A DNA stretch of 41,225 bases from an uncultured Dorea sp. (GCA_948602995.1 CAPEBR010000033.1:1-41225); one strand, 5' to 3'; counted from the stretch's first letter, positions 15,295 through 24,908 are shown. The notes: generated by a model from the letters alone, not told the origin. Numbers and translations: made by a program.

Positions 15295-16683
15295 ATGAAC
15301 ATCGTCGAGGAAAAGTGGCCGGAAATTATAGAACATCTCAGAATTGAACACGAATTATCTAATGTATCATTTAATACATGGATACTGCCATTAAAAGTAT
15401 TTGACATTCTGAACGACACTGTATTTATTCTTGTTAATATGAATGCAAGTGTGGAATACATGGAAAAAAAATATCTTCTTCCATTAAAAGTATCGATCGC
15501 AGAGATCACAGGAATCGAATATGAGATTACCTTTGTCTCAGAGGATGACGAGAGGCTTCGCCAAATCCAGAATATGTCCATTGAAGCAAGTCAAAAGAAG
15601 AGGACAAAATCCGTAGCCGAAAAAGCTGGACTGAATCCGAAATACACTTTTGACACTTTTGTTGTAGGAGGAAATAACAATTTTGCCCATGCTGCATCCC
15701 TCGCGGTGGCAGAATCCCCGGGTGAGGTCTACAATCCTCTGTTCCTCTATGGAGGAGTCGGACTTGGCAAGACTCACCTGATGCATTCCATTGCACACTT
15801 TATCCTGACAAATGATCCGAAAAAAAAGGTTCTATATGTGACCAGCGAAGCATTTACCAATGAACTGATTACTGCCCTGAGAATGGGACGTACGGAGGGC
15901 AATGAATCCGCAATTTTAAAATTCCGTGAGAAGTACCGCAATAACGATGTACTCCTCATTGATGACATTCAATTTATAATAGGAAAGGAAAGCACACAGG
16001 AAGAATTCTTCCATACCTTTAATCATCTCCATACGTCTGCCAAACAGATCATCATCTCCAGCGATAAACCCCCAAGGGATATTGAGACACTGGAGGCAAG
16101 ACTCAGGACAAGGTTTGAGTGGGGACTAATTGCAGATATCTCCGTTCCAAACTACGAGACACGTATGGCGATCCTACAGAAAAAAATTGAACTGGACCAC
16201 CTGGACAGATACAATATTCCTCTTGATGTCCTTGATTACATTGCCAATAATATCAAATCAAACATCCGTGAACTGGAAGGATCCCTTAATAAGCTGATCG
16301 CACTGTACAAGCTGAATCATAATCACAATCCGATTGACATCACTCTTGCTGCAGAAGCACTGAAGGATATTATATCTGCGGAAAATAAAAGAGAAGTCAC
16401 ACCTGAACTGATTCTTGACATTGTAGCAGACCATTTTGGCATTACCATTGCAGACGTAAAGAGCAGAAAACGAAGCGAGGACATTTCCATTCCCCGCCAG
16501 ATCTGCATGTACCTCATGAGGACTATGACCGAGACTCCACTTAAGACCATTGGCATCATACTCGGAGGAAAAGACCATTCCACGATTAAATACGGTGTGG
16601 AAAAAATATCAAATGAGCTTAAAAATGACGAAACACTGGCTAATACCATTAGTATTATAAAAAAGAAACTCAGTCCCGCATAA
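15295..16683 (+). CDS. dnaA: Chromosomal replication initiator DnaA
   Basis: DnaA is the AAA+ initiator that binds DnaA boxes and opens the origin. The 462 residues are of usual length. Domain I (1-80) includes the conserved tryptophan-containing start NTWILPL, followed by a short domain II. Domain III has Walker A GGVGLGKT at 153-160, Walker B VLLIDDIQFI and sensor region ARLRTRFEWGL. Domain IV carries DHSTIKYGVEKI, the DnaA-box-reading signature. The ATG at 15295 has AGGAGAT 8 bases upstream. Candidate DnaA boxes lie immediately downstream, between dnaA and dnaN. Confidence 0.99.
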   Translation: MNIVEEKWPEIIEHLRIEHELSNVSFNTWILPLKVFDILNDTVFILVNMNASVEYMEKKYLLPLKVSIAEITGIEYEITFVSEDDERLRQIQNMSIEASQKKRTKSVAEKAGLNPKYTFDTFVVGGNNNFAHAASLAVAESPGEVYNPLFLYGGVGLGKTHLMHSIAHFILTNDPKKKVLYVTSEAFTNELITALRMGRTEGNESAILKFREKYRNNDVLLIDDIQFIIGKESTQEEFFHTFNHLHTSAKQIIISSDKPPRDIETLEARLRTRFEWGLIADISVPNYETRMAILQKKIELDHLDRYNIPLDVLDYIANNIKSNIRELEGSLNKLIALYKLNHNHNPIDITLAAEALKDIISAENKREVTPELILDIVADHFGITIADVKSRKRSEDISIPRQICMYLMRTMTETPLKTIGIILGGKDHSTIKYGVEKISNELKNDETLANTISIIKKKLSPA

Positions 16684-16970
16684 GCTGTTCTGTATGTGTG
16701 CATAAATATGTGGACAACCCTGTGATTAACCACGGATAACCGGCTAATAACCTGTTTTTACAAAACAAAAGAGCCTTCAGACAAAAAAATTATCCCAGGT
16801 ATACCCACATCATTTCAAAAGAGAATACACAGACTTATCAGACCAGGAACATTAGAGTTTTAAAGGGATAGAAGTGGTTTTACACTTTTTACAGTCCCCT
16901 AATAAGAAGAATACTGAAATTAATTATATATTTATATATAAACCCGCCACTGGAAAGGAGTTTTACACAC
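16684..16970. other. Candidate oriC between dnaA and dnaN
   Basis: This 287-base interval holds DnaA-box-like sequences: TGTGGACAA (16709-16717), CACGGATAA (16731-16739), TTATCCCAG (16790-16798) and ATACCCACA (16801-16809). Each deviates from TTATCCACA by one or two bases. A pure AT run at 16917-16942 is a plausible unwinding element, close to dnaN. Position, box clustering and the change of coding strand at rpmH/dnaA all support an origin. The short rpmH-dnaA gap shows no clear box. Confidence 0.75.
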
Positions 16971-18080
16971 ATGAAGATTATATGCAATAAAGCGAATCTT
17001 GCAAAAGGAGTTAATATTGTATCCAAAGCAGTTCCATCAAAAACAACTATGCCGATTCTTGAATGTGTTCTAATTGATGCAACCATGGATGCGATAAAGC
17101 TGACAGCAAATGATATGGAACTCGGAATACAGACAGAGATCGAAGGAGAGATTATAGAAAGAGGAATGATCGCAATCGATGCGAAGTTCTTTTCAGAGAT
17201 TGTCCGGAAGCTTCCAGACAATGATGTAATGATCGAATCAGACGGATCCCTTCAGACAACCATCATCTGTGAAAAAGCAAAATTCGATATATCCGGAAAG
17301 CCGGGTGAAGAATTCTCCTATCTTCCAGTCATAGAAAAAGAGGATTCCATAGAGATATCACAATTTACATTAAAAGAAGTCATCAGACAGACTATTTTCT
17401 CCATTGCAGACACAGAAAGCAACAAGCTTATGTCAGGAGAACTATTTGAGATCAAAGACAGCATACTAAGAGTAGCCTCCCTGGACGGACACCGTATATC
17501 CACCCGCAAGGTGGCTCTCAAAGACGAAGTAAGAGATAAAAAACTGGTAGTACCAGGAAAAACCCTGAATGAAGTAAGTAAGATTCTGTCCGGCGAAGCA
17601 GAAAGCATGGTCAATATCTCTTATACAAACAACCACATTGTATTTGAATTTGACAACACAATTGTTGTATCAAGGCTAATCGAAGGCGAATACTTCAAGA
17701 TTGACCAGATGATCTCAAGCGATTACGACACAAAAGTAAGAATAAACAAAAGAGAATTTCTGAACTGCATCGACAGGGCAACACTACTGGTAAAAGAAGG
17801 AGACAAAAAACCAATAATTATAAATATTGGCGACGATATAATGGAATTACGGATAAAATCACAAATCGGTTCAATGGACGAAGAGATCATGATCAACAAA
17901 GAAGGAAAAGATCTACTGATCGGCTTCAATCCAAAGTTCCTGATCGACGCCCTCAGAGTCATAGATGAAGAAGAAGTAACCCTCTACCTGATGAACGCCA
18001 AAGCCCCCTGCTTCATCAAAGACGAAAAAGAAACCTACGTCTACCTCATCCTCCCCGTAAATTTTAACGCAGCCATTTAA
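16971..18080 (+). CDS. dnaN: DNA polymerase III beta sliding clamp DnaN
   Basis: DnaN forms the ring-shaped homodimer that tethers polymerase III and other clamp-binding proteins to DNA. The 369 residues contain three repeated clamp folds, including SKAVPSKTTMPILECVLIDA near the N-terminus and DGHRISTRK in the middle. The C-terminus keeps the family's YLILPV ending, in YVYLILPVNFNAAI. The ATG has GGAAAGGAG upstream. The last 40 codons favour C-ending codons noticeably more than the rest of the gene. Confidence 0.99.
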   Translation: MKIICNKANLAKGVNIVSKAVPSKTTMPILECVLIDATMDAIKLTANDMELGIQTEIEGEIIERGMIAIDAKFFSEIVRKLPDNDVMIESDGSLQTTIICEKAKFDISGKPGEEFSYLPVIEKEDSIEISQFTLKEVIRQTIFSIADTESNKLMSGELFEIKDSILRVASLDGHRISTRKVALKDEVRDKKLVVPGKTLNEVSKILSGEAESMVNISYTNNHIVFEFDNTIVVSRLIEGEYFKIDQMISSDYDTKVRINKREFLNCIDRATLLVKEGDKKPIIINIGDDIMELRIKSQIGSMDEEIMINKEGKDLLIGFNPKFLIDALRVIDEEEVTLYLMNAKAPCFIKDEKETYVYLILPVNFNAAI

Positions 18081-18156
18081 GCAACGATGAAACACAGCCC
18101 CGTCCAAAACGAGCAAAAAAAGTTTCAAAAGATCAACTAGAAGCGAGGAAAAGAGC

Positions 18157-18366
18157 ATGAAAACAATCAAACTACGCGACGAATACATAAAACTTGGCCA
18201 GGCGCTAAAGGCCGCCGGCCTGGTATCCTCCGGTGTTGAGGCAAAGGAAGTAATACAAAGCGGTCATGTCACCGTAAACGGTGAGACAGACACCCGCCGA
18301 GGAAGGAAACTTTACGCCGGTGACACAGCAGAATACGACGGAGAAAAGATAAAAATTGAAGATTAA
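18157..18366 (+). CDS. S4-domain RNA-binding protein (YaaA/RlbA-like)
   Basis: This encodes a 69-residue single S4 domain, the family conserved between dnaN and recF in Firmicutes (YaaA in Bacillus). Residues such as IKLGQALKAAGLVSSGVEAK and IQSGHVTVNGETDTRRGRKL form the typical RNA-binding surface. The function is not well established; links with ribosome assembly have been suggested for the Bacillus relative. The ATG at 18157 has GAGGAAAAG upstream. Its last 11 bases overlap the recF start. Confidence 0.93.
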   Translation: MKTIKLRDEYIKLGQALKAAGLVSSGVEAKEVIQSGHVTVNGETDTRRGRKLYAGDTAEYDGEKIKIED

Positions 18367-19450
18367 GTCTTTAAAACTAAAGGATTTTAGAAATTACAAT
18401 CTGCTTCAGCTTGATTTTGATGATTCAACGAATATCTTTTATGGGAACAATGCACAGGGAAAGACAAATATATTAGAGGCAGTCTACCTTTCCGGAACAA
18501 CGAAGTCACACCGTGGGACAAAGGACAGGGACCTGATCCGGTTTGGAGAAAATGAATCACACATTGAAACTGTTGTAGAGAAAAGAGGCATGTCCTACAA
18601 GATTGACATGCATTTGAAAAAAAACAGTCCAAAAGGGATTGCAATTGACAAGCTGCCGATTCGGAAGGCAGGCGAATTATTTGGAATTATCAATATTGTT
18701 TTTTTCTCTCCCGAGGATCTGAATATCATTAAGAACGGACCCTCCGAGAGGAGAAGATTCATAGATCTTGAGTTATCACAGCTTGATAAGATATATCTTA
18801 ACCACTTATCAAATTATAATCGCATTATAAACCAGAGAAATCATTTATTAAAGGATTTGAGGGAGGCAGGCAGACAGGAGAACCTGATCCAGACGCTGGA
18901 TATATGGGATATGCAATTAGTACAATATGGAAATGAAATTATAAAAAAAAGAAAAGAATTTATTGAAAAAATTAACGAAATAATTTCTTATACACATAAA
19001 AAATTAACTGGAGGGAAAGAAAATATTGAACTTGTATATGAGCCTGGAAGCGGAAGATTAAGTCTGGAGGATGCCCTTAAAAAAAACAGAGAAAAGGATA
19101 TGAGATTAAAAAATACATCAGTAGGGCCTCACAGGGATGATATATGTTTCATGACAAAGGATCTGGATATCAGACGCTTTGGTTCCCAGGGGCAGCAGAG
19201 AACTGCTGCGCTATCTTTGAAGCTTGCGGAAATTGAGCTTGTAAAAAGTGTGATTCACGATACGCCGGTTTTATTACTTGACGATGTATTGTCTGAACTT
19301 GATAAATACAGGCAAAACTATTTATTAGATAGTATTCACGATATACAGACGCTTATAACCTGTACAGGAATGGATGAGTTCATAAATCATCGTTTTTCTA
19401 TAAATAAAGTTTTTCATGTCTTTAATGGACAGATAGTAAAGGAAAATTAA
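18356..19450 (+). CDS. recF: DNA replication and repair protein RecF
   Basis: RecF is an SMC-like ATPase that, with RecO and RecR, loads RecA at gaps. The 364 residues contain Walker A GNNAQGKT at 30-37, the ABC signature SQGQQRTAALSLKLAE and Walker B PVLLLDDVLSELD. The start is TTG at 18356, inside the end of the S4 gene, with GGAG 11 bases upstream. No in-frame ATG occurs before the Walker A motif, so TTG is the only sensible start. This suggests low, coupled translation. It is followed by an 82-base gap with a repeat fragment before gyrB. Confidence 0.97.
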   Translation: MKIKSLKLKDFRNYNLLQLDFDDSTNIFYGNNAQGKTNILEAVYLSGTTKSHRGTKDRDLIRFGENESHIETVVEKRGMSYKIDMHLKKNSPKGIAIDKLPIRKAGELFGIINIVFFSPEDLNIIKNGPSERRRFIDLELSQLDKIYLNHLSNYNRIINQRNHLLKDLREAGRQENLIQTLDIWDMQLVQYGNEIIKKRKEFIEKINEIISYTHKKLTGGKENIELVYEPGSGRLSLEDALKKNREKDMRLKNTSVGPHRDDICFMTKDLDIRRFGSQGQQRTAALSLKLAEIELVKSVIHDTPVLLLDDVLSELDKYRQNYLLDSIHDIQTLITCTGMDEFINHRFSINKVFHVFNGQIVKEN

Positions 19451-19464
19451 AAATTTTCGTATGT

Positions 19465-19489
19465 TACTGGTCATAAAGTGAACAGTAAA
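19465..19489 (+). repeat. GTTACTG...CAGTAA repeat fragment upstream of gyrB
   Basis: GTTACTGGTCATAAAGTGAACAGTAA is the short palindromic end of the dispersed family seen at 5580-5642 and 37572-37632. It lacks the GATGGATTTGCG part. Confidence 0.6.
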
Positions 19490-19532
19490 AGCACTGAGCA
19501 GTTACCAGTGAAGAAAAATTAGGAGGAGTAGA

Positions 19533-21464
19533 ATGAGTACAGAGAAGGTACAGCATGAGTATGGAGCAGATGAAATCCAGATATTGGAAGGACTGGAAGC
19601 GGTTAGAAAAAGACCAGGGATGTATATTGGAAGTACATCCTCAAGAGGACTTCATCATCTTGTATATGAGATTGTTGATAATGCTGTGGATGAAGCACTG
19701 GCAGGCTTCTGTGACTCGATTTTTGTAAATATAAATAAGGACAATTCCGTCACTGTTATAGATAACGGGCGTGGAATTCCAGTTGGAATCAATCATAAAG
19801 CAGGGCTTCCTGCGGTAGAGGTAGTATTTACCGTTCTGCATGCAGGCGGAAAATTTGGCGGAGGAGGATACAAAGTATCCGGTGGACTTCATGGTGTAGG
19901 AGCTTCCGTTGTAAATGCCCTCTCCAACTGGCTGGAGGTAGAGATATGCAGTGAAGGAAAAGTATTCAAGCAGAGGTATGAACGCGGAAAGGTTGTGGAA
20001 AAGCTGTCTGTAATCGGGGAATGCGAGGCTGGAAAGACAGGAACAAAGATTACATTTTTCCCGGATGACACCATATTTGAGACCACTGTTTTTGAATATA
20101 ATACATTAAAACAGCGTTTCCGCGAGATGGCATTCCTGACTGCTGGCCTTAAGATTACTCTTCGCGATGAAAGAGAAGAAAAGCCAGTTGAGAAGACCTT
20201 TCACTATGAGGGAGGTATTAAAGAATTTGTACAATATCTTAACCGCAGCACGAACCCTCTCTATGAAAATATAATTTATTGCGAGGGTAATGTAAATAAT
20301 GTAGCAGTTGAGGTTGCCATGCAGCATAATGACTCCTACAATGAGAATTCTTATGGTTTTGTAAACAATATAACAACTCCGGAAGGAGGAACACATATTG
20401 TAGGATTTAGAAACGCACTTACAAAGACATTTAATGATTATGCAAGAAAGAATAAATTGTTAAAAGAAAGTGAGCCAAATCTGTCTGGTGAAGACATAAG
20501 AGAAGGTCTCACAGCAATTATCAGTGTCAAGATCGAAGATCCCCAGTTTGAGGGACAGACCAAGCAAAAACTTGGAAACAGCGAAGCAAGAGGAGCTGTA
20601 GATAATATAGTCAGCACACAGCTCGGAATATTTTTAGAACAGAATCCACAAGTAGCGAAGCAGACTGTGGAAAAGTCCGTCATGGCACAGCGTGCCAGAG
20701 AAGCAGCGAGAAAGGCAAGAGACCTGACAAGAAGGAAATCCGCTCTTGATGGCATGTCTCTTCCAGGAAAGCTCGCCGACTGCTCTGACAAAAATCCGGA
20801 AAAATGCGAGATCTATATCGTAGAGGGAGACTCCGCAGGCGGCTCAGCAAAAACAGCCAGAGACCGCGCAACACAGGCAATCCTTCCCCTGAGAGGAAAG
20901 ATACTAAACGTAGAAAAAGCAAGACTCGACAGAATCTACGGCAATGCAGAGATCAAAGCAATGATCACCGCATTTGGAACAGGAATTCACGAAGACTTCG
21001 ATATATCAAAACTCAGGTATCACAAAATAATCATAATGACCGATGCCGATGTAGACGGGGCACATATCAGTACATTATTATTAACATTCCTGTACCGTTT
21101 TATGCCGCAGCTAATAAAAGAGGGCTACGTATATCTCGCACAGCCCCCATTATATAAACTGGAAAAAAACAAAAAAGTATGGTACGCATACAGCGATGAA
21201 GAACTAGATGCAATACTCACAGAAGTAGGACGTGACACAAATAACAAAATACAGCGATACAAAGGACTCGGAGAAATGGACGCAGAACAACTTTGGGACA
21301 CCACCATGGATCCAGAACACAGAATTCTCCTGCGCGTAACCATGGACGAAGAAACCACCTCAGAGCTGGACCTCACCTTCACCACCCTCATGGGCGACAA
21401 AGTAGAACCAAGACGCGAATTCATAGAAGAAAACGCCAAATACGTCAAAAACCTAGACATCTAA
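19533..21464 (+). CDS. gyrB: DNA gyrase subunit B
   Basis: GyrB is the ATPase subunit of gyrase, which introduces negative supercoils; it acts as a GyrA2B2 tetramer. The 643 residues are normal for Gram-positive bacteria. The GHKL ATP site shows VDNAVDEALAG, DNGRGIPVG and GLHGVGASVVNALS. The TOPRIM domain carries EGDSAGGSAK and the metal-binding DADVDGAHI. The C-terminus ends PRREFIEENAKYVKNLDI. The ATG has AGGAGGAG upstream. From about 20.9 kb onward third codon positions switch to C and A, unlike the first half of the gene. Confidence 0.99.
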   Translation: MSTEKVQHEYGADEIQILEGLEAVRKRPGMYIGSTSSRGLHHLVYEIVDNAVDEALAGFCDSIFVNINKDNSVTVIDNGRGIPVGINHKAGLPAVEVVFTVLHAGGKFGGGGYKVSGGLHGVGASVVNALSNWLEVEICSEGKVFKQRYERGKVVEKLSVIGECEAGKTGTKITFFPDDTIFETTVFEYNTLKQRFREMAFLTAGLKITLRDEREEKPVEKTFHYEGGIKEFVQYLNRSTNPLYENIIYCEGNVNNVAVEVAMQHNDSYNENSYGFVNNITTPEGGTHIVGFRNALTKTFNDYARKNKLLKESEPNLSGEDIREGLTAIISVKIEDPQFEGQTKQKLGNSEARGAVDNIVSTQLGIFLEQNPQVAKQTVEKSVMAQRAREAARKARDLTRRKSALDGMSLPGKLADCSDKNPEKCEIYIVEGDSAGGSAKTARDRATQAILPLRGKILNVEKARLDRIYGNAEIKAMITAFGTGIHEDFDISKLRYHKIIIMTDADVDGAHISTLLLTFLYRFMPQLIKEGYVYLAQPPLYKLEKNKKVWYAYSDEELDAILTEVGRDTNNKIQRYKGLGEMDAEQLWDTTMDPEHRILLRVTMDEETTSELDLTFTTLMGDKVEPRREFIEENAKYVKNLDI

Positions 21465-21518
21465 CCGAGAGACCAGAGAGGACAGGGTAATGGCAAGCCA
21501 CAGCCTCCCTGCGAAAGC

Positions 21519-21565
21519 AAGGGGACGGGGGAACGTAGCCGAAGGCGAGGCTGCCCCGTCCCCAA
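21519..21565. repeat. GGGGACGGGG repeat copy between gyrB and gyrA
   Basis: GGGGACGGGG (21521-21530) pairs with CCCCGTCCCC (21554-21563) around a GC-rich loop. It is followed by AAAACGAGCGAAGCGAG, part of which recurs as AAAACGAGC after dnaN near 18106. The repeat creates an artificial in-frame extension upstream of the true gyrA start. Confidence 0.75.
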
Positions 21566-21612
21566 AACGAGCGAAGCGAGTTTCAAGCGAGTTTCAAAAA
21601 AAGGAGCAAAAC

Positions 21613-24069
21613 ATGGAAGACAATATATTCGACAAAGTCCACGAAGTAGACTTAAAGAAAACAATGGAAGATTCCTACATCGATTATGCCATGAGCGTCA
21701 TAGCATCCCGTGCGCTTCCCGATGTAAGAGATGGCCTGAAGCCAGTACAGAGAAGAATTCTCTACTCCATGATAGAATTAAATAACGGACCTGACAAGCC
21801 TCACAGAAAATCAGCACGTATCGTCGGGGATACAATGGGTAAATACCACCCCCATGGCGACAGTTCCATTTATGGTGCATTAGTAAATATGGCACAGGAG
21901 TGGTCCACAAGATATCCATTAGTAGACGGACATGGAAACTTTGGATCTGTAGATGGCGACGGAGCCGCTGCCATGAGATACACAGAGGCAAGGCTTAGTA
22001 AAATTTCCATGGAGCTGACAGCTGACATTAATAAAAATACTGTGGACTTCATGCCAAACTTTGATGAGACCGAAAAAGAACCCGTTGTGCTTCCGGCAAG
22101 ATTTCCCAATCTGCTTGTAAATGGAACTTCTGGTATAGCGGTAGGAATGGCAACTAATATTCCGCCCCACAATCTTCGGGAAGTTATTAATGCAGTTGTA
22201 AAGATCATTGACAATCAGATTGAGGACAAAGAAGAAACAACAATTGAAGAGATTCTTGAAATTATAAAAGGGCCGGATTTTCCTACAGGGGGCGTGATTC
22301 TGGGAACAAGGGGAATCGAAGCGGCATACAGGACCGGCCGGGGAAAAATCCGTGTACGCGCCATTACAAATATTGAAACCATGCCAAACGGAAAGAGCCG
22401 TATTATTGTCACAGAACTTCCATATATGGTAAATAAGGCTCGTCTGATCGAAAAGATTGCCGAGATGGTACGTGACAAAAAGATTGATGGAATCACAGAT
22501 CTGAGCGACCAGTCAAGCCGGGAAGGCATGAGAATTGTAATTGAGCTCAGAAGAGACGTTAATGCAAATGTTATTTTAAATCAATTATATAAGCATACCC
22601 AGCTTCAGGATACCTTTGGCGTTATTATGCTTGCACTGGTGAATAATGAGCCAAAGGTTATGAATATTCTGGACATGCTCTCCTGCTATCTGGATCACCA
22701 GGAGGAGGTCGTAACCCGCCGTACAAAATATGAGTTAAATAAGGCGGAAGAGAGGGCACATATATTAGAAGGACTGCTGATTGCCCTTGATAATATTGAT
22801 GAGGTTATACGGATCATCAGAGGTTCACAGACAGTCCAGATTGCAAAGGCAGAACTCATGGAGCGCTTTGGTCTTACAGATGTCCAGGCACAGGCAATTG
22901 TAGACATGCGTCTGAGAGCACTGACAGGACTGGAAAGAGAAAAGCTGGAGGCAGAATATAATGAATTAATGAAACTCATTGACCAGTTAAAGGCAATTCT
23001 TGCTGACCGGAAGCTTCTCCTCGGAGTAATTAGAAAAGAAATCATTATAATACGAGATAAATATGGAGACGAAAGAAGAACGTCCATTGGCTTTGACGAA
23101 TATGATATTTCCATGGAAGATCTGATTCCAAAGGAAGATGTTGTCATTACCATGACAAAGCTTGGCTACATCAAGCGTATGTCTAATGATACCTTCAAGG
23201 CCCAGAACCGCGGCGGAAAAGGAATTAAAGGAATGCAGACCATAGAGGAAGATTATGTAGAAGAACTCTTTATGTCCAATACACACCATTTTATCATGTT
23301 CTTTACAAATACGGGGCGTGTATACAGACTGAAGGGATACGAGATTCCCGAAGCAAGCCGTACTTCAAGAGGAACAGCAATCATTAATCTGTTGCAGCTT
23401 ATGCCAGGGGAAAAGATTACGGCAGTAATACCAATAGAATATTACGGCGAAGAGGCATACCTTGTCATGGCAACCAAGAACGGATTAATCAAGAAAACCC
23501 CTCTCCGTGAGTATATGAATGTCAGGAAGATCGGTCTTGCCGCTATTACACTACGCGAAGACGATGAACTGATTGAGGTGAAATTCACGGACAGCAAGAA
23601 GGAAATTATACTGGCAACAAAATATGGCCAGTGTATCCGATTCAAAGAAGGTGATGTAAGGGCAACAGGAAGGACATCCATGGGAGTCAGAGGCATTAAC
23701 CTTGCAGACCGGGATGAGGTTATTGGAATGCAGCTTGTTACACAGGGCACCCACTTGCTGATCGTATCCGAAAAGGGAATGGGAAAACGTACCTCAATGG
23801 AAGAATTCACAGCCCAGAACCGTGGCGGAAAAGGTGTAAAATGCTATAAAATCACTGAAAAGACAGGCAACGTAGTTGGCATCAAAGCCGTAGATGAAGA
23901 AGACGAAATTATGATTATAAACACAGAAGGAATCATTATTCGTATGCTCTGCAGTGGGATTTCCGTACTTGGCCGGATCACATCAGGAGTGAAACTCATC
24001 AACCTGAAAGACGGAGATATGGTAGCAAGCATCGCAAAGGTAAGAGATGAAGAGGAAGAAGATGAGTAA
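21613..24069 (+). CDS. gyrA: DNA gyrase subunit A
   Basis: GyrA is the cleavage-religation subunit of gyrase. From ATG at 21613 (AGGAG 7 bases upstream) it has 818 residues. The catalytic Tyr123 is in AAAMRYTEAR. The quinolone-binding segment is HPHGDSSIYG at 79-88: the serine (S84) is conserved, but the residue equivalent to E. coli Asp87 is Gly88. A GyrA box-like QNRGGKG occurs in the C-terminal domain, and again later in the same domain. The longer frame starting at 21490 is rejected because its first 41 codons are repeat DNA. The acidic tail ends EEEEDE. Confidence 0.98.
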   Translation: MEDNIFDKVHEVDLKKTMEDSYIDYAMSVIASRALPDVRDGLKPVQRRILYSMIELNNGPDKPHRKSARIVGDTMGKYHPHGDSSIYGALVNMAQEWSTRYPLVDGHGNFGSVDGDGAAAMRYTEARLSKISMELTADINKNTVDFMPNFDETEKEPVVLPARFPNLLVNGTSGIAVGMATNIPPHNLREVINAVVKIIDNQIEDKEETTIEEILEIIKGPDFPTGGVILGTRGIEAAYRTGRGKIRVRAITNIETMPNGKSRIIVTELPYMVNKARLIEKIAEMVRDKKIDGITDLSDQSSREGMRIVIELRRDVNANVILNQLYKHTQLQDTFGVIMLALVNNEPKVMNILDMLSCYLDHQEEVVTRRTKYELNKAEERAHILEGLLIALDNIDEVIRIIRGSQTVQIAKAELMERFGLTDVQAQAIVDMRLRALTGLEREKLEAEYNELMKLIDQLKAILADRKLLLGVIRKEIIIIRDKYGDERRTSIGFDEYDISMEDLIPKEDVVITMTKLGYIKRMSNDTFKAQNRGGKGIKGMQTIEEDYVEELFMSNTHHFIMFFTNTGRVYRLKGYEIPEASRTSRGTAIINLLQLMPGEKITAVIPIEYYGEEAYLVMATKNGLIKKTPLREYMNVRKIGLAAITLREDDELIEVKFTDSKKEIILATKYGQCIRFKEGDVRATGRTSMGVRGINLADRDEVIGMQLVTQGTHLLIVSEKGMGKRTSMEEFTAQNRGGKGVKCYKITEKTGNVVGIKAVDEEDEIMIINTEGIIIRMLCSGISVLGRITSGVKLINLKDGDMVASIAKVRDEEEEDE

Positions 24070-24079
24070 TCGGAATTAA

Positions 24080-24160
24080 TTGGGGACGGGGTATTTTTCG
24101 CTATAGCGCACATCAAAAGCTCCACTGGAGCTTTTGATGTGAAAAATGCCCCGTCCCCAA
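24080..24160. repeat. GGGGACGGGG palindrome copy A between gyrA and plsC
   Basis: TTGGGGACGGGG and CCCCGTCCCCAA form the ends of an 81-base near-palindrome. The inside contains CGCTATAGCG and an AAAAGCTCC-A-C-TGGAGCTTTT stem. It is a near-exact inverted counterpart of 31332-31414. It probably works as a terminator after gyrA, but its recurrence shows it is a dispersed repeat. Confidence 0.85.
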
Positions 24161-24176
24161 CATAGAAGGAGGACAA

Positions 24177-24908
24177 ATGAAGAGAATATTATTGATGGTT
24201 TTCCGAAATTTTATTTATGTGCCGTTTATGTGGTGTAAGCTTTGTTATCATGCTTCTCATGTTGATAAGTATACGGAGGAGCAGCATTATAAGATGCTGA
24301 AGTTTATTGTTCTTCATGCGAATAAGGGCGGGAATGTGACGATTGATGTGCATGGGCAGGAGAATATTCCAAAGGATAATGGATTTATGTTTTTTCCGAA
24401 TCATCAGGGACTGTATGATGTACTGGCAATTATGGAGGCTTGTCCGATTCCGTTTTCAGTGGTTGCAAAGAAGGAGATTAAGGATATCCAGTTTCTAAAG
24501 CAGGTGATTGCCTGTCTGAGGGGATATCTGCTTGACCGGGAGGATGTGCGGCAGGCAATGAAGGTGATTGCGGATGTGACGAATGAGGTGAAAAAGGGAC
24601 GGAATTATCTGATTTTTGCAGAGGGAACTCGTTCGAAAAATGGGAATGAGGTACAGGATTTTAAGGGGGGAAGTTTTAAGGCTGCTACGAAAGCAAAGTG
24701 CCCCATTGTTCCTGTGGCCCTGATTGATTCTTTTAAGCCTTTTGATACGAATACAATCAGTCCAGTAACGGTTCAGGTTCACTTTTTGGAGCCGTTGTTG
24801 TATGAAGATTATAAAGATATGAAAACGAGTGAAATAGCACAAATTGTTAAAAATAGAATTAAAAAAGCAATTGAAAGAAATGAAAATATTTACGGGCAAA
24901 CTATATAA
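24177..24908 (+). CDS. 1-acyl-sn-glycerol-3-phosphate acyltransferase (PlsC family)
   Basis: This is a membrane-associated enzyme expected to acylate lysophosphatidate to phosphatidate in phospholipid synthesis. The 243 residues show the acyltransferase motifs: NHQGLYD with the H76-X4-D81 catalytic pair, the LRGYLLDRED block near 114-123, FAEGTRS at 147-153 (motif III) and KCPIVPVALID near 174-184 (motif IV). An N-terminal hydrophobic stretch may associate with the membrane. The ATG has AAGGAGGA upstream. Codons here end mostly in G or T, in contrast to gyrA upstream. Its last codons lie inside a 69-bp palindrome. The exact acyl substrate cannot be told from sequence. Confidence 0.92.
   Translation: MKRILLMVFRNFIYVPFMWCKLCYHASHVDKYTEEQHYKMLKFIVLHANKGGNVTIDVHGQENIPKDNGFMFFPNHQGLYDVLAIMEACPIPFSVVAKKEIKDIQFLKQVIACLRGYLLDREDVRQAMKVIADVTNEVKKGRNYLIFAEGTRSKNGNEVQDFKGGSFKAATKAKCPIVPVALIDSFKPFDTNTISPVTVQVHFLEPLLYEDYKDMKTSEIAQIVKNRIKKAIERNENIYGQTI

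Noticed and set aside
21490..21612. Extended N-terminus for GyrA of 41 codons
   Set aside because: It is encoded by a GGGGACGGGG repeat and lacks family similarity; the ATG at 21613 has a clear ribosome binding site and starts where the family starts.
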